In this document: one piece after another, positions 17,772-27,097 of the stretch | Numbering within the stretch: position 1 is the stretch's first letter | Layout of the letters: each line of letters opens with the position of its first letter | Assembly: GCA_049608225.1 (NCBI GenBank) | Contig: JBMYXI010000016.1 | Span: forward strand, 1 to 53,836 | From: Parashewanella sp049608225 | GTDB lineage: Bacteria > Pseudomonadota > Gammaproteobacteria > Enterobacterales > Shewanellaceae | Direction: 5' to 3' | Length of the DNA: 53,836 bases | Position numbers and translations under genes: made by a program | Notes under the pieces: generated by a model | Told to the model about the DNA's origin: nothing | The model's input: only the letters and a program-made list of their open reading frames with translations | Database searches by the model: none

Positions 17772-19322
17772 ATGAAAGGCGACCGGTCGACATCAGCAAG
17801 CTTAAACTTGTTGAAAAAACAATTACAAAACGCTAAAGCGGAAATAAAGCAGCTAACGTTAACAAGGGATGATCACTTTGTTACATTGGCGAGCTTTATT
17901 TCGAGTTTAAGTCAGGTTTGTAAAGGCCAAAACCTTGAGTTAGATAATAAACTTGCCAAGCTTAGAAGAAATCTCAGCAATTTTAATGCCTTAGACAAGA
18001 GTATTGACGATATTGTCAGTACCGATAAGTTACTCAAAGGGCAATATCGCCAAATTACCTTGCAGTTGGAAGAAGGACGCTCAAGCTTGAGTCAAGCCGT
18101 TTGCCAATTGCAACGCGTAACGACCTTGCCCGACAATGTAAAAAGAGAACTAACTTACTTTAAGCAAGAGTTAAAAAAGCCTTTTCATACTGTTTGGGAT
18201 TATATACCTCAAGTTAATCAACTAATGTCGTCATACGACAAAGTGTTAAAATTGCAGTTTGAAGATAACAATTTAGAGCTCTTACCTAAGCACATAGCAC
18301 TGGCTGCTGAATTAAGCTCATTAATTCTTGATATCGAGTTTAGTCATGATCAAAAAGACAAAGTTGAAACCGTTAAAGCAATTTTAACGCAAGATTTGAC
18401 CGTTGATGACCTTTTCGACTGCTACCAAACCATTCTTGATTTAGTAGTTGAGAACTTATTGCGTGAAAAAAGCTCTTCTCAAGAATTTCTTAAAAGCCTC
18501 AATGAAACACTAGGGGTGGTTGGTGATATTGCTTCAGCAATAAAATCAAATCAAAAAAGCACTCAACAGAGAAAAGACTCATTAAATCAAGAAATAAGCA
18601 ATCATGTCGCCATAGTGGATAAAACATTGGCTGAAGGCGACACACTTGAAGGATTGAAAGCACACATCAATCAACAACTTGAGCAGTTAAAAGACGCATT
18701 ACAGCGTAAAGCTCAACTTGAAAATGATGAAAAAAAGCAATTACAACTTTCATTAGATAGCATGACCAGCGAACTGAGCAGCTTAAACTCAGAGTTAGAT
18801 GGTTACAAAAGCCAAATCGAAGAGCAGCATAAACTGAGTTTAACCGATCCACTCACTCAATTACCCAATCGACAAGCGCTTGAAGAAAGAATGCAGCTTG
18901 AGCACAAAAGGTTCCAACGCCAGCAAAATAATTTATGGATTGTGGTGATAGACGTCGATCACTTCAAGAGCATTAATGATAGATTTGGTCACAGCATTGG
19001 TGACAAAACCTTACAAGTGATCGCCAAAGCCTTCAAAAGCTCATTAAGAGAAACCGAGTTTGTGGCGCGCTATGGAGGGGAAGAATTTGTGTTATTACTG
19101 CCCAACGTGCCTGATCATTACATTTCTGCATTGCTGAACCGTGTTAGAGAAAAAATAAAAAGCATTCCGTTTAAGTTTAAAAATCAGCGAATTACGGTTA
19201 CAGTATCCATAGGTGCTGCGAATTTGATTGCAGATGAAACAATGAAGGAAGCATTTGATCGCGCCGATGCCGCACTTTACAGAGCAAAAAATGGCAATCG
19301 AGATCAAGTGATTATTGATTAG
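17772..19322 (+). CDS. Diguanylate cyclase with long helical N-terminal region
   Basis: A 516-residue cytoplasmic protein. Residues 1-350 are mostly helical with several coiled coils and no membrane segment; I recognise no named sensor domain. The GGDEF domain runs from D359 (DPLTQLPNRQALEER) to the end, with active-site GGEEF at 435-439 and DVDHFKSINDRFGHSIGD for metal and GTP binding, so it should make cyclic di-GMP. The usual product-inhibition I-site RxxD is RETE here, so feedback control may be absent. There is no EAL domain. The gene ends 44 bp before ppnN. Confidence 0.92.
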   Translation: MKGDRSTSASLNLLKKQLQNAKAEIKQLTLTRDDHFVTLASFISSLSQVCKGQNLELDNKLAKLRRNLSNFNALDKSIDDIVSTDKLLKGQYRQITLQLEEGRSSLSQAVCQLQRVTTLPDNVKRELTYFKQELKKPFHTVWDYIPQVNQLMSSYDKVLKLQFEDNNLELLPKHIALAAELSSLILDIEFSHDQKDKVETVKAILTQDLTVDDLFDCYQTILDLVVENLLREKSSSQEFLKSLNETLGVVGDIASAIKSNQKSTQQRKDSLNQEISNHVAIVDKTLAEGDTLEGLKAHINQQLEQLKDALQRKAQLENDEKKQLQLSLDSMTSELSSLNSELDGYKSQIEEQHKLSLTDPLTQLPNRQALEERMQLEHKRFQRQQNNLWIVVIDVDHFKSINDRFGHSIGDKTLQVIAKAFKSSLRETEFVARYGGEEFVLLLPNVPDHYISALLNRVREKIKSIPFKFKNQRITVTVSIGAANLIADETMKEAFDRADAALYRAKNGNRDQVIID

Positions 19323-19366
19323 CGTATTTTCACCTAATGTACGCTTCTTTTTTGAGGGGGGAGCTT

Positions 19367-20725
19367 ATGAAGGTATCAATTAGTCCTCGCGGCAGTATGG
19401 AGCAACTGTCACAAATTGAAGTTCAACGTTTACAAAAACGCGCATCCAGCGAACTTTATCAACTTTATCGTCGCTGTTCATTAGCTGTGCTTTGCGCAGG
19501 TGCTCACTCTGACAGTGACGTAGATTTATTTGCTAACCATCTAGATTTTGATATTTCGGTTGTTCAACGGGCACGTGGTGTCAAACTTGAACTCATTAAT
19601 CCACCAGCACAAGCATTTGTCGACGATCAAATCATTGCAGGAACTCAAGAGCTATTATTCACTGTTCTTCGCGACATTATCTATTTAAGCAATAAATACG
19701 ACGGCTTAAAAAATCTCGACTTAAATAAATCCAATCATATTACCAATATGGTGTTCGACATTTTACGTAACGCCAAGTCATTTGCTGAGTCAAGAGATCC
19801 CAACATCATTGTTTGTTGGGGCGGCCATAGCATTACCCAAACTGAATACTTATACACCAAAGAAGTCGGCTACCAAATGGGGCTTCGAAAATTAGATATT
19901 TGTACGGGTTGCGGCCCTGGTGCCATGAAAGGCCCAATGAAAGGCGCAACCATAGGCCATGCCAAGCAACGGGTGAAAAAAGCACGTTATATTGGGTTAA
20001 CAGAGCCCAGTATTATTGCCGCTGAACCACCGAATCAGATTGTCAATGAACTGGTTATTCTACCCGATATTGAAAAACGCTTAGAAGCCTTTGTACGCCT
20101 TGGTCACGGTATTGTGATTTTTCCAGGTGGCGCAGGAACAGCCGAAGAATTGCTGTATATTCTTGGTATTTTGCTGCACCCAGATAATCAAGACTATCAG
20201 ATCCCGCTCGTACTCACCGGCCCGAAACACGCCGAAGATTACTTTAAAGAAATTGATAAATTTATCGCTGCAACCTTAGGCAAGGAAGCTCAAGATAAGT
20301 ATCAAATCATCATCGACAATCCTGAAGCGGTCGCCAAAACTATGTCTAAAGCGATGGATGATATTAAACAGTATCGTCGTGCTATTGGTGATTCTTATCA
20401 ATATGCATGGGCGTTAACAATTGCATCTGGATTTCAGCATCCATTTATCCCAACCCATGATTCAGTGAAAAAGCTCGATCTGCATTTCAATGTTGATAAA
20501 GCTGAGTTAGCTGCCAATCTTAGACGGGCATTTTCAGCAGTGGTTGCTGGTAATGTTAAAGGGGAAACCATTGCATTAATTGATCAGCATGGCCCCTTTG
20601 AAATTAACGGCGATCCAAAGCTTATGTCAATGATGGACAACCTACTAACAGCCTTTATCAAACAGCAACGCATGAAGCTGCCCGGAACTGAATATACGCC
20701 CTGCTATAAGGTAATAACAGGATGA
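19367..20725 (+). CDS. ppnN: Pyrimidine/purine-5'-nucleotide nucleosidase PpnN
   Basis: A 452-residue protein matching E. coli PpnN (YgdH, 454 residues) across its length. PpnN hydrolyses nucleoside monophosphates to the base and ribose 5-phosphate and is stimulated by (p)ppGpp. The LOG-type core is clear: CWGGHSI near residue 155, CTGCGPGAMKGPMKGA near 182 and FPGGAGTAEELLY near 250. The ATG at 19367 is chosen because a GAGGGGGGAG box lies just before it and the N-terminus then matches the E. coli protein (ISP.GSM). It overlaps xni by 4 bp. Confidence 0.95.
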   Translation: MKVSISPRGSMEQLSQIEVQRLQKRASSELYQLYRRCSLAVLCAGAHSDSDVDLFANHLDFDISVVQRARGVKLELINPPAQAFVDDQIIAGTQELLFTVLRDIIYLSNKYDGLKNLDLNKSNHITNMVFDILRNAKSFAESRDPNIIVCWGGHSITQTEYLYTKEVGYQMGLRKLDICTGCGPGAMKGPMKGATIGHAKQRVKKARYIGLTEPSIIAAEPPNQIVNELVILPDIEKRLEAFVRLGHGIVIFPGGAGTAEELLYILGILLHPDNQDYQIPLVLTGPKHAEDYFKEIDKFIAATLGKEAQDKYQIIIDNPEAVAKTMSKAMDDIKQYRRAIGDSYQYAWALTIASGFQHPFIPTHDSVKKLDLHFNVDKAELAANLRRAFSAVVAGNVKGETIALIDQHGPFEINGDPKLMSMMDNLLTAFIKQQRMKLPGTEYTPCYKVITG

Positions 20726-21498
20726 ACCAACTGCTAATTATTGACGCACTTAACCTTGTGCGTCGAATGCATGCAACTCAACCAGACAGTGCCGACATGA
20801 CGGCACTGTCTTTACGCATTACCTCAGCAATCAATAAACTCATTAACTATCACAACCCCAGCCATCTGGTTTTGGTGTGGGATGGTGATAAAGAGTCTTG
20901 GCGTAAACAGCGATACTCTGAATATAAGAAAGGTCGCAAACCTATGCCTGACGATCTCGCCGCAGGCCTTGCAGACTTGAAAAAAGAACTCGCAAGCCGA
21001 CATTGGTATAATTTAGATGCCGAGTCAGAAGCCGACGATGTGATTGCAACGCTTGCAACTAAGCTTGTTAACTCTGGCGGCAAGGCCATAATCGTATCGA
21101 CAGACAATGGTTTTAGTCAGCTTATTAATCCCAACATAGTGCAATGGGATCACTTTGCCCAGCAATTTGTTGATATTGCCGCAATGGAGCAAAAACTTGG
21201 CGTTGAGCGCACACAATTTTTAGAATATTGGGCATTAGCGGGATCAAGTGGAAATAAAATCCCGGGGATCACAGGTATCGGCCCCAAATCAGCAGCCCAA
21301 CTGCTGCAGATGTTTCGCAGCTTGTCGAACATTTACCTATCACTAAATGAGCTCGGTGAAAAACAAGCCAATAAATTAGCTGAAGGTAAAGACATGGCAC
21401 GGTTAAGTTATAAATTAGCTCAGCTGGTCACAGATATGCCATTAGATGTGCGATTAAGTGAATTTCGTTTAGCTAACAAAGCGCCTAAAAAAGAGTAA
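20722..21498 (+). CDS. xni: Flap endonuclease-like protein Xni (ExoIX)
   Basis: A 258-residue protein of the 5'-nuclease/FEN family, homologous to the nuclease part of DNA polymerase I. It has LLIIDALNLVRRM with the first acidic metal ligand, LVWDGDKESWR, the acidic cluster AESEADDVIATLA near residue 105, and the helix-hairpin-helix GITGIGPKSAAQLL near 185. Xni proteins lack some of the metal ligands of full FENs. Its start overlaps the ppnN stop (ATGA), so the two are translationally coupled; the pair also occurs close together in E. coli. Confidence 0.93.
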   Translation: MNQLLIIDALNLVRRMHATQPDSADMTALSLRITSAINKLINYHNPSHLVLVWDGDKESWRKQRYSEYKKGRKPMPDDLAAGLADLKKELASRHWYNLDAESEADDVIATLATKLVNSGGKAIIVSTDNGFSQLINPNIVQWDHFAQQFVDIAAMEQKLGVERTQFLEYWALAGSSGNKIPGITGIGPKSAAQLLQMFRSLSNIYLSLNELGEKQANKLAEGKDMARLSYKLAQLVTDMPLDVRLSEFRLANKAPKKE

Positions 21499-21574
21499 AA
21501 ATCAGTTTAAAACTGGACAAAAATATTGCAATCTATGGCTTCAATTTTTATTTTCTTACGGAAAAGACACCATA

Positions 21575-21961
21575 ATGAACTCTAAAGCGCCTGTGATCAT
21601 TGGCTCAGTGTTTGTCAGCTATCTTATTTTTGCTGCTATTTTTATGTACTTTTATCAGCCAAGTGTTACCGATATGGACTGGGAAGAACGCCAAACTTAC
21701 AATCAAAAATTTCTGACTCAATTAAGTTTAGGGCAAGAGATTGAACTTGTGCGTTCAAAATTTGGTGCCGCGGATTTTAGTGAGGCAAAAACCAGCCACA
21801 ATAAACAAATCGTCGTTCTGTTTTACCGTACTCACCACACCAAAGGTGACGGCAAAACCACCCGAGATGAATGCACACCATTATTGTTTATTGACAATAA
21901 ATTAGTTGCTTGGGGCACAGATACCTACCAACAATACCTTGAAGCACCAGTCACGATTTGA
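21575..21961 (+). CDS. DUF3192 family membrane-anchored protein
   Basis: A 128-residue protein I recognise as DUF3192. An N-terminal hydrophobic helix (about 7-29) anchors a small soluble domain with SLGQEIELVRSKFGAADFSEAK and a late DECTPLLFIDNKLVAWG. The domain resembles SmpA/BamE-like folds, but that is inference. It follows xni by 76 bp, a neighbourhood I associate with Shewanella. Function is not known. Confidence 0.85.
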   Translation: MNSKAPVIIGSVFVSYLIFAAIFMYFYQPSVTDMDWEERQTYNQKFLTQLSLGQEIELVRSKFGAADFSEAKTSHNKQIVVLFYRTHHTKGDGKTTRDECTPLLFIDNKLVAWGTDTYQQYLEAPVTI

Positions 21962-22088
21962 GGGATAGGCTTATTTAATCACTTCAACCACAAAGGCTTA
22001 ACTAAGTATTAAACTTAATTAACTTGTCTATCTTTAGGACATAAAATTAAATGCCAGACTTCAATGAATTATTTTGAAGTCAGATCTA

Positions 22089-22541
22089 ATGAGTAGTGTG
22101 ACGGCATCGACAGACGCAACAGTACAACAAAGTCAATGTACTGGTTTATGCGACATGAGCAAAAAATTTGCTGCCAATTGTTTAGGTAACACTTTATCTT
22201 TTTACTGTGTCACAGGCGAGCCTACATCAGCCATAGCTCTAGGGACATTTCATGCAGTGGTACAAACGGTTGGAGAGATTTTATTTTTAGGTGTAAAAAC
22301 CCCAAAAATTGAGCCAAAAGTAGAAACAAGTGAAGGCCCAACTAAAAAGGCCATTGGTTATTTTGTAGGAAAAACCGCAGGAACTGTTTTTAACATTGCA
22401 GGGCAGTTATGGAATTTACGCACTTGTAACCCCATCACAACAATAGGCTGGTTCACTATATCAACGATTACGGAACAATACTTTACTCCCGCAGAACAAA
22501 ATCGGCCTGCAGCCATAGTTCCAAATAACATTAAAAATTAA
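22089..22541 (+). CDS. Hypothetical cysteine-containing protein
   Basis: A 150-residue protein with no family that I recognise. The N-terminus (MSSVTASTDATVQQSQ) is Ser/Thr/Gln-rich and unstructured-looking. Four cysteines follow within 40 residues (CTGLC, NCLGN, YCVTG) and a fifth comes later (RTCNP). Two moderately hydrophobic Gly/Ala/Thr-rich stretches near residues 50-70 and 90-110 could associate with membranes. I prefer the ATG at 22089; an in-frame TTG at 22074 adds five residues and lies within a hairpin at 22057-22081 (GACTTCA / TGAAGTC). No clear ribosome binding site, so expression is uncertain. Confidence 0.6.
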   Translation: MSSVTASTDATVQQSQCTGLCDMSKKFAANCLGNTLSFYCVTGEPTSAIALGTFHAVVQTVGEILFLGVKTPKIEPKVETSEGPTKKAIGYFVGKTAGTVFNIAGQLWNLRTCNPITTIGWFTISTITEQYFTPAEQNRPAAIVPNNIKN

Positions 22542-22651
22542 TCAATTATGGGGTTATCTATAAAATTAGCAATGCTTTGATGCACCTCATGGTTCATCAA
22601 AGCAGTTGCTATATACTGCAAACTTATTTAATTATTTCACCTAATTAGCCT

Positions 22652-23002
22652 ATGAATTGGATTATAACAAAGTACCTTATCACAGCTGCTATTGTTGTCT
22701 TTGTTTCAGAAGTTGCCAAACGCAGCGATAAATTAGGCGCCTTAATTGTTGCCCTACCTTTAGTAACTATCATGGCGTTGATTTGGATGTACGTTGAAGG
22801 TCAAAGCGCTGAGAAGCTCGATAATCATGCTTGGTATACCTTCTGGTATGTGGTGCCTACTCTGCCTATGTTTTTGGCTTTCCCTTTATTACATGCAAAG
22901 TTTAGTTTTTGGGTGACATTAGGCTTGTGCGCCCTACTTTCCATTGCTTGCTTCTTTGCCTTTGCCGCAATAGTGAAATTTTTTGGTATCCATTTGCTGT
23001 AA
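22652..23002 (+). CDS. DUF3147 family inner-membrane protein
   Basis: A 116-residue protein with four predicted transmembrane helices covering almost its whole length. VSEVAKRSDKLGALIVALPLVTIMA spans the conserved loop between helices one and two. I recognise it as DUF3147, a family of unknown function that resembles half of a small transporter. Single gene closed by a strong terminator. Confidence 0.85.
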   Translation: MNWIITKYLITAAIVVFVSEVAKRSDKLGALIVALPLVTIMALIWMYVEGQSAEKLDNHAWYTFWYVVPTLPMFLAFPLLHAKFSFWVTLGLCALLSIACFFAFAAIVKFFGIHLL

Positions 23003-23003
23003 A

Positions 23004-23026
23004 AAAGCGGCGATAAACGCCGCTTT
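23004..23026. terminator. Bidirectional terminator
   Basis: Perfect 9-bp stem AAAGCGGCG / CGCCGCTTT with loop ATAAA and T-rich flanks, between the convergent DUF3147 and S9 peptidase genes. Confidence 0.88.
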
Positions 23027-23048
23027 CTTTCATTTTTGGTAAAGAAAA

Positions 23049-25838
23049 TTAGTCCTTCTTATACTCGTAATAAGCTTCACCTTTTGATAACCACTCAGGT
23101 GCAGGCTTTCCTTTTAAGTAGTGATCAAAATACTGCTTCATCTTAATGGTGTAATCCAACTTATTGGGGTACTTTTTCAGATGATGAGGTTCGTCTTGAT
23201 ATTGAAGCATCACCACATCTTTACCTGCACGACGCATTGCTAAGTACATTTCAATACCTTGCTCCCAAGGTACCGCATCATCACGATCGCCAAACATGAT
23301 CATCATAGGTGTTTGAATGCGATCAACATAAAAAATCGGGGAATTCTCTATGTATTTTTGTGGCGCTTTATATAAGCTTTCTCCAATTCTGCTCTGACCC
23401 ATTTCATATTGAAATTGTCTCGCTAAACCGCTGCCTAAACGAATGCCACTATACGCACTGGTCATGTTTGACACTGGTGCGCCCGTTACCGCAGCTTTAA
23501 AAATATTGGTTTGAGTCACTGCGTAGGCTGTTTGATAGCCGCCCCATGAATGCCCTTGAATTCCGACAGCGTTAGGATCTGCCACGCCTAAATCAATCAA
23601 GTGTTGCACACCTGACGTTAGCGCTTGCACTGAAGAAGGCCCTGGGTACCCCACTTCAAATCGAATATCCGGCAAAAATACTGCGTAACCATTATCTACA
23701 TACCAAGCAAAATTGGGTCTATGATTGATTTTCATTTGCGGGAATGAATGCAAACGGTCACTCATAAATCGATAAAAATAAACCAATACGGGTAAGCGCT
23801 TACCCGGCTTATAATTAGCTGGTTTAATTAACACGCCATCTAATTTTTGACCATTAGCACTGGTCCAGTGAACTAAGTCGGCACTGCCCCAATTATATGG
23901 TTTGATTTGTTGATTAAGATTGGTTTGTTTTTTGGCGATTTGTGGGTCTAAGTAATTAGCCGTATAGAGATCTGGGTACATATCATAGCGTTGTTCGGAA
24001 TACACTAAGGTATCTGCTTTTTTACTGCGAGCAAGTACTTTTAGCTTAACCGGCTCAGAGGTTAATTGTTCCAGTTCACCGCTCATTGATAAGCGATAAA
24101 AGTCATCCGATTTACTGTAAACGTTATAACCATTTATCAGCAACTTTTCATTCATTGCGATAGTGGCTGGAACATCATCTTTGGGCAACCCTGTCACACG
24201 AAACTCAATGCCTTGTTTACGTCCTTTACCCGCGGTCAAGCTGGTCATATCACCCGTTTTGGTATCGAGCTTCCAAATATCGAATTTGTCATACACCAAT
24301 ACAAAATTGCCGTTTGCTTGCCAAGGACCAAAACCATAGCCCGGAGCATTACTTGGATAATCATGATCTTCATTAGCAAATGAAACCGGTAAGTTCTTTG
24401 AAACTTGATTACGTTCACCCGTTGCTACATTGTATAAATATATCTGTCCCAGTTGATAATAAGCTAAAAACTTACCATCAGGAGATAGTGTCGGCTGAGT
24501 ATATTTAGGATATTGAGTGAGCACTTGAGTACTCTTGCCCGTTTTCATATCCACTAAATAAACGTCTTTAAAAAAACCCGCCCAAGTGATCATTTTCTTA
24601 TAAGGCTTGCTTGAATCTGCCAGTAAATAACGTGACTGCTGGCTGATGTGAACATTCGGCAATTGTCGATTTGCCAATTGAGTAATGGTGTTGCTGTCCA
24701 CATCATAAACGGCAAGATAAGTACGCTTTAACTCTTGCTTGTATTGTTTAACCTCATTAGGTTTGATCAGCGGATCATCACCATGCCATACACGTAACTG
24801 ACGTTCTCCAGTAATGATTTTATTGCTGTATAAGTCTTGTGAGTTAGTGACTTTCGCTATGCTGAGTTGCTGGCGCACCTCTGGCACGGTTCCAAAAAAC
24901 AACCGCTTGGAGTCATCCGAAAACTGCAATTTACTATAACGATTTAATTTCCAGTGCTGATTTTTAGGCAGCTCTATCATCAACCCTGACTTCAAGTTAA
25001 TGACATTTAAATTATATTCTCGCCCATATGGGTTAGATTGTGCGTTGCCTGTCGTGAATGCAGCAAATTGACTGTCTTCACTTAGCGCCAGTTCGCCAAC
25101 TTGTAACACTGAAGAGCTAAACAGTGTTTTGTTGGTTGCAAGGTTAAGGTCAACCTTAATTAAACTATGTTTTTTATTGGCACCATCGTTCACGCTTAGT
25201 AATAAACTGCGACCGGTTTTATCAAACTGATCGTGAGTTACATTTTCAAAGTTTTGAGTTTTACCACTCAATAACGTGAGCAAGCGGACAGTGTGCCCTT
25301 TATCAAATTTTTCTATTTTGTTTTTTTTGGATTTGGCCTTGTCTTTTGACTTATCTTTCGATTTATCTTTTGCATCACTAGGCTCAAAGCGAATAATCAA
25401 GTGACTGCCTGACTCATTAAACGCGAAAGATTTTACGCTTTCGAATTGTTGTTGCTCACCGGTTTGAGTATCTAACAGCACTAAACCCGATTTCAGTTTT
25501 TTCTTTTGCTTAACATCGGCTTTTTCTGTTTTTAATAAGGGAATGGTTTTTACCATAGCCACAAACCGGCCATCAGCGCTCACTTGTGGTTTAGCTGCAT
25601 TTTTTATATTAAATGCCTTACCATTTGCAATCACCTTAACAATCACGCGCGAATCACCACGATCAGGCTTGGCTTCTACCGCTAATGTTTGGCCGAAATC
25701 AGCAATAACAGGTTTAGATAAGGTTTCGAACTTCATAATGTCCGCAAGGGATAAAGCTTTGGCTGCTAAGCTCGTCGGGATGACCGTCAACGAACTAGAA
25801 ACCAAGAGTGCAGCGGCAAGATTTTTATATTTCACCAA
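23049..25838 (-). CDS. Exported S9-family (prolyl oligopeptidase/dipeptidyl peptidase) serine peptidase
   Basis: A 929-residue protein with a signal peptide (about 1-26). A beta-propeller-like region precedes a C-terminal alpha/beta hydrolase. The nucleophile is S764 in GIQGHSWGGYQTAY; the Asp follows in MFGDRDDAVPWEQG and the His in EPHHLKKY. S9 enzymes cleave short peptides, often after proline. An Asp/Lys/Ser tract (about residues 155-175, KDKSKDKSKDKAKSKK) inside the propeller is low-complexity and probably a surface loop. It is the third large exported peptidase here. Monocistronic. Confidence 0.93.
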   Translation of the reverse strand: MVKYKNLAAALLVSSSLTVIPTSLAAKALSLADIMKFETLSKPVIADFGQTLAVEAKPDRGDSRVIVKVIANGKAFNIKNAAKPQVSADGRFVAMVKTIPLLKTEKADVKQKKKLKSGLVLLDTQTGEQQQFESVKSFAFNESGSHLIIRFEPSDAKDKSKDKSKDKAKSKKNKIEKFDKGHTVRLLTLLSGKTQNFENVTHDQFDKTGRSLLLSVNDGANKKHSLIKVDLNLATNKTLFSSSVLQVGELALSEDSQFAAFTTGNAQSNPYGREYNLNVINLKSGLMIELPKNQHWKLNRYSKLQFSDDSKRLFFGTVPEVRQQLSIAKVTNSQDLYSNKIITGERQLRVWHGDDPLIKPNEVKQYKQELKRTYLAVYDVDSNTITQLANRQLPNVHISQQSRYLLADSSKPYKKMITWAGFFKDVYLVDMKTGKSTQVLTQYPKYTQPTLSPDGKFLAYYQLGQIYLYNVATGERNQVSKNLPVSFANEDHDYPSNAPGYGFGPWQANGNFVLVYDKFDIWKLDTKTGDMTSLTAGKGRKQGIEFRVTGLPKDDVPATIAMNEKLLINGYNVYSKSDDFYRLSMSGELEQLTSEPVKLKVLARSKKADTLVYSEQRYDMYPDLYTANYLDPQIAKKQTNLNQQIKPYNWGSADLVHWTSANGQKLDGVLIKPANYKPGKRLPVLVYFYRFMSDRLHSFPQMKINHRPNFAWYVDNGYAVFLPDIRFEVGYPGPSSVQALTSGVQHLIDLGVADPNAVGIQGHSWGGYQTAYAVTQTNIFKAAVTGAPVSNMTSAYSGIRLGSGLARQFQYEMGQSRIGESLYKAPQKYIENSPIFYVDRIQTPMMIMFGDRDDAVPWEQGIEMYLAMRRAGKDVVMLQYQDEPHHLKKYPNKLDYTIKMKQYFDHYLKGKPAPEWLSKGEAYYEYKKD

Positions 25839-26039
25839 CGTATTCTCTTTTTAGTTTCAATATAGATGGCTACCTTACCCAAAAAAACGCGACTTTGCTC
25901 ACTATTTTCTGTGAAAAATTGTGAAATTTGTTTACAATCACTGGTCTTATCAGATGCCTACCCTGCCTAAGCTGAAACGATAATAATAGGGTCGCAGCAG
26001 GATTAGGTAATAACCAACTAAGTTGTTGAAGGATTTTCC

Positions 26040-27047
26040 ATGTCAAAACGTACAATTACAGTAATTCCGGGTGATGGTATCGGTCCAAGCATTATCGATT
26101 CTGCACTTAAAATATTAGACAAAGTGGGTTGTGACTTTGAGTACGAATTCGCTGATGCAGGTTTAGTCGCGCTTGAAAAACATGGCGAATTGCTACCACA
26201 ACAAACACTTGATTTAATTGAAAAGAACAAGATCACCTTAAAGGGTCCATTAACGACACCTGTTGGCGGTGGCTTTACTTCGATTAACGTAACTTTGCGT
26301 AAAAAGTTTGCCTTGTACGCCAACGTGCGCCCAGTACTCTCTTTAAAAGGTACGCAAGCACGTTACGAAGACATTGATATCATTACTGTACGTGAAAACA
26401 CCGAAGGTATGTATTCAGGTCTTGGTCAGAAAGTATCTGAAGATGGCTGTACCGCTGAAGCGACCAGTATCATTACCCGTGAAGGCGCTGAAAAAATTGC
26501 CACTTTTGCTTATGAGCTTGCTCGTAACGAAAAACGCAAAAAAGTGACGATTGTTCACAAAGCAAACATCATGAAGTCAACCTCTGGTTTGTTCTTAAAA
26601 GTCGCTAAAGAAGTGGGCGAACGCTACCCAGACATCACAACAGAAGAAATGATTGTTGATGCAACTTGCATGAAGCTAGTGATGAACCCTGAAAACTTCG
26701 ATGTTATCGTTACTACCAACCTATTTGGCGATATTCTATCTGACTTATGTGCAGGTCTTGTAGGTGGTTTAGGTATGGCTCCTGGTGCCAACATAGGTAA
26801 AGACGCGGCAATTTTTGAAGCGGTTCATGGCAGTGCGCCTGACATTGCAGGTCAAAACCTAGCAAACCCAACATCAGTGATCTTAGCATCTATCCAAATG
26901 CTTGAGCACTTAGGTATGGCAGATAAAGCAGAGAAAATTCGTAGTGCGGTTGCAGAAGTGATCGAATCAGGCGACCGTACCACTCGTGACTTAGGTGGCA
27001 CTCATGGTACAACTGACTTCACCGACGCTGTACTAGAAAGACTGTAA
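26040..27047 (+). CDS. NAD-dependent isocitrate dehydrogenase
   Basis: A 335-residue enzyme of the isocitrate/isopropylmalate dehydrogenase family, which oxidises isocitrate to 2-oxoglutarate in the TCA cycle. Visible are ITVIPGDGIGPSI at the start, LKGPLTTPVGGGFTSINVTLRKKF with the substrate Ser/Asn/Arg residues, the second and third Arg (NVRPVLS, TVRENTEGMYSG), and metal Asp residues in NLFGDILSDLCAGL. The length matches the short NAD-type enzymes rather than the 416-residue NADP-type E. coli Icd. The segment EAVHGSAPDIAGQNLANP is in the cofactor loop. AAGGA precedes the ATG. It is followed by a hairpin terminator. Confidence 0.9.
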   Translation: MSKRTITVIPGDGIGPSIIDSALKILDKVGCDFEYEFADAGLVALEKHGELLPQQTLDLIEKNKITLKGPLTTPVGGGFTSINVTLRKKFALYANVRPVLSLKGTQARYEDIDIITVRENTEGMYSGLGQKVSEDGCTAEATSIITREGAEKIATFAYELARNEKRKKVTIVHKANIMKSTSGLFLKVAKEVGERYPDITTEEMIVDATCMKLVMNPENFDVIVTTNLFGDILSDLCAGLVGGLGMAPGANIGKDAAIFEAVHGSAPDIAGQNLANPTSVILASIQMLEHLGMADKAEKIRSAVAEVIESGDRTTRDLGGTHGTTDFTDAVLERL

Positions 27048-27063
27048 GCAGGTTTCTATGTTT

Positions 27064-27097
27064 AAGCCCTGTTGCTGTCCTGACAGTATCAGGGCTT
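27064..27097. terminator. Hairpin terminator
   Basis: Outer stem AAGCCCTG / CAGGGCTT with an inner stem CTGTC / GACAG. It lies downstream of isocitrate dehydrogenase and includes the stop of the convergent kinase-like gene at 27089. The T-tract is short. Confidence 0.65.

Noticed and set aside
25315..25374. Repetitive codons for KDKSKDKSKDKAKSKK in the S9 peptidase as a possible frameshift or assembly artefact
   Set aside because: The frame stays open on both sides and the tract fits a charged surface loop of a beta-propeller.
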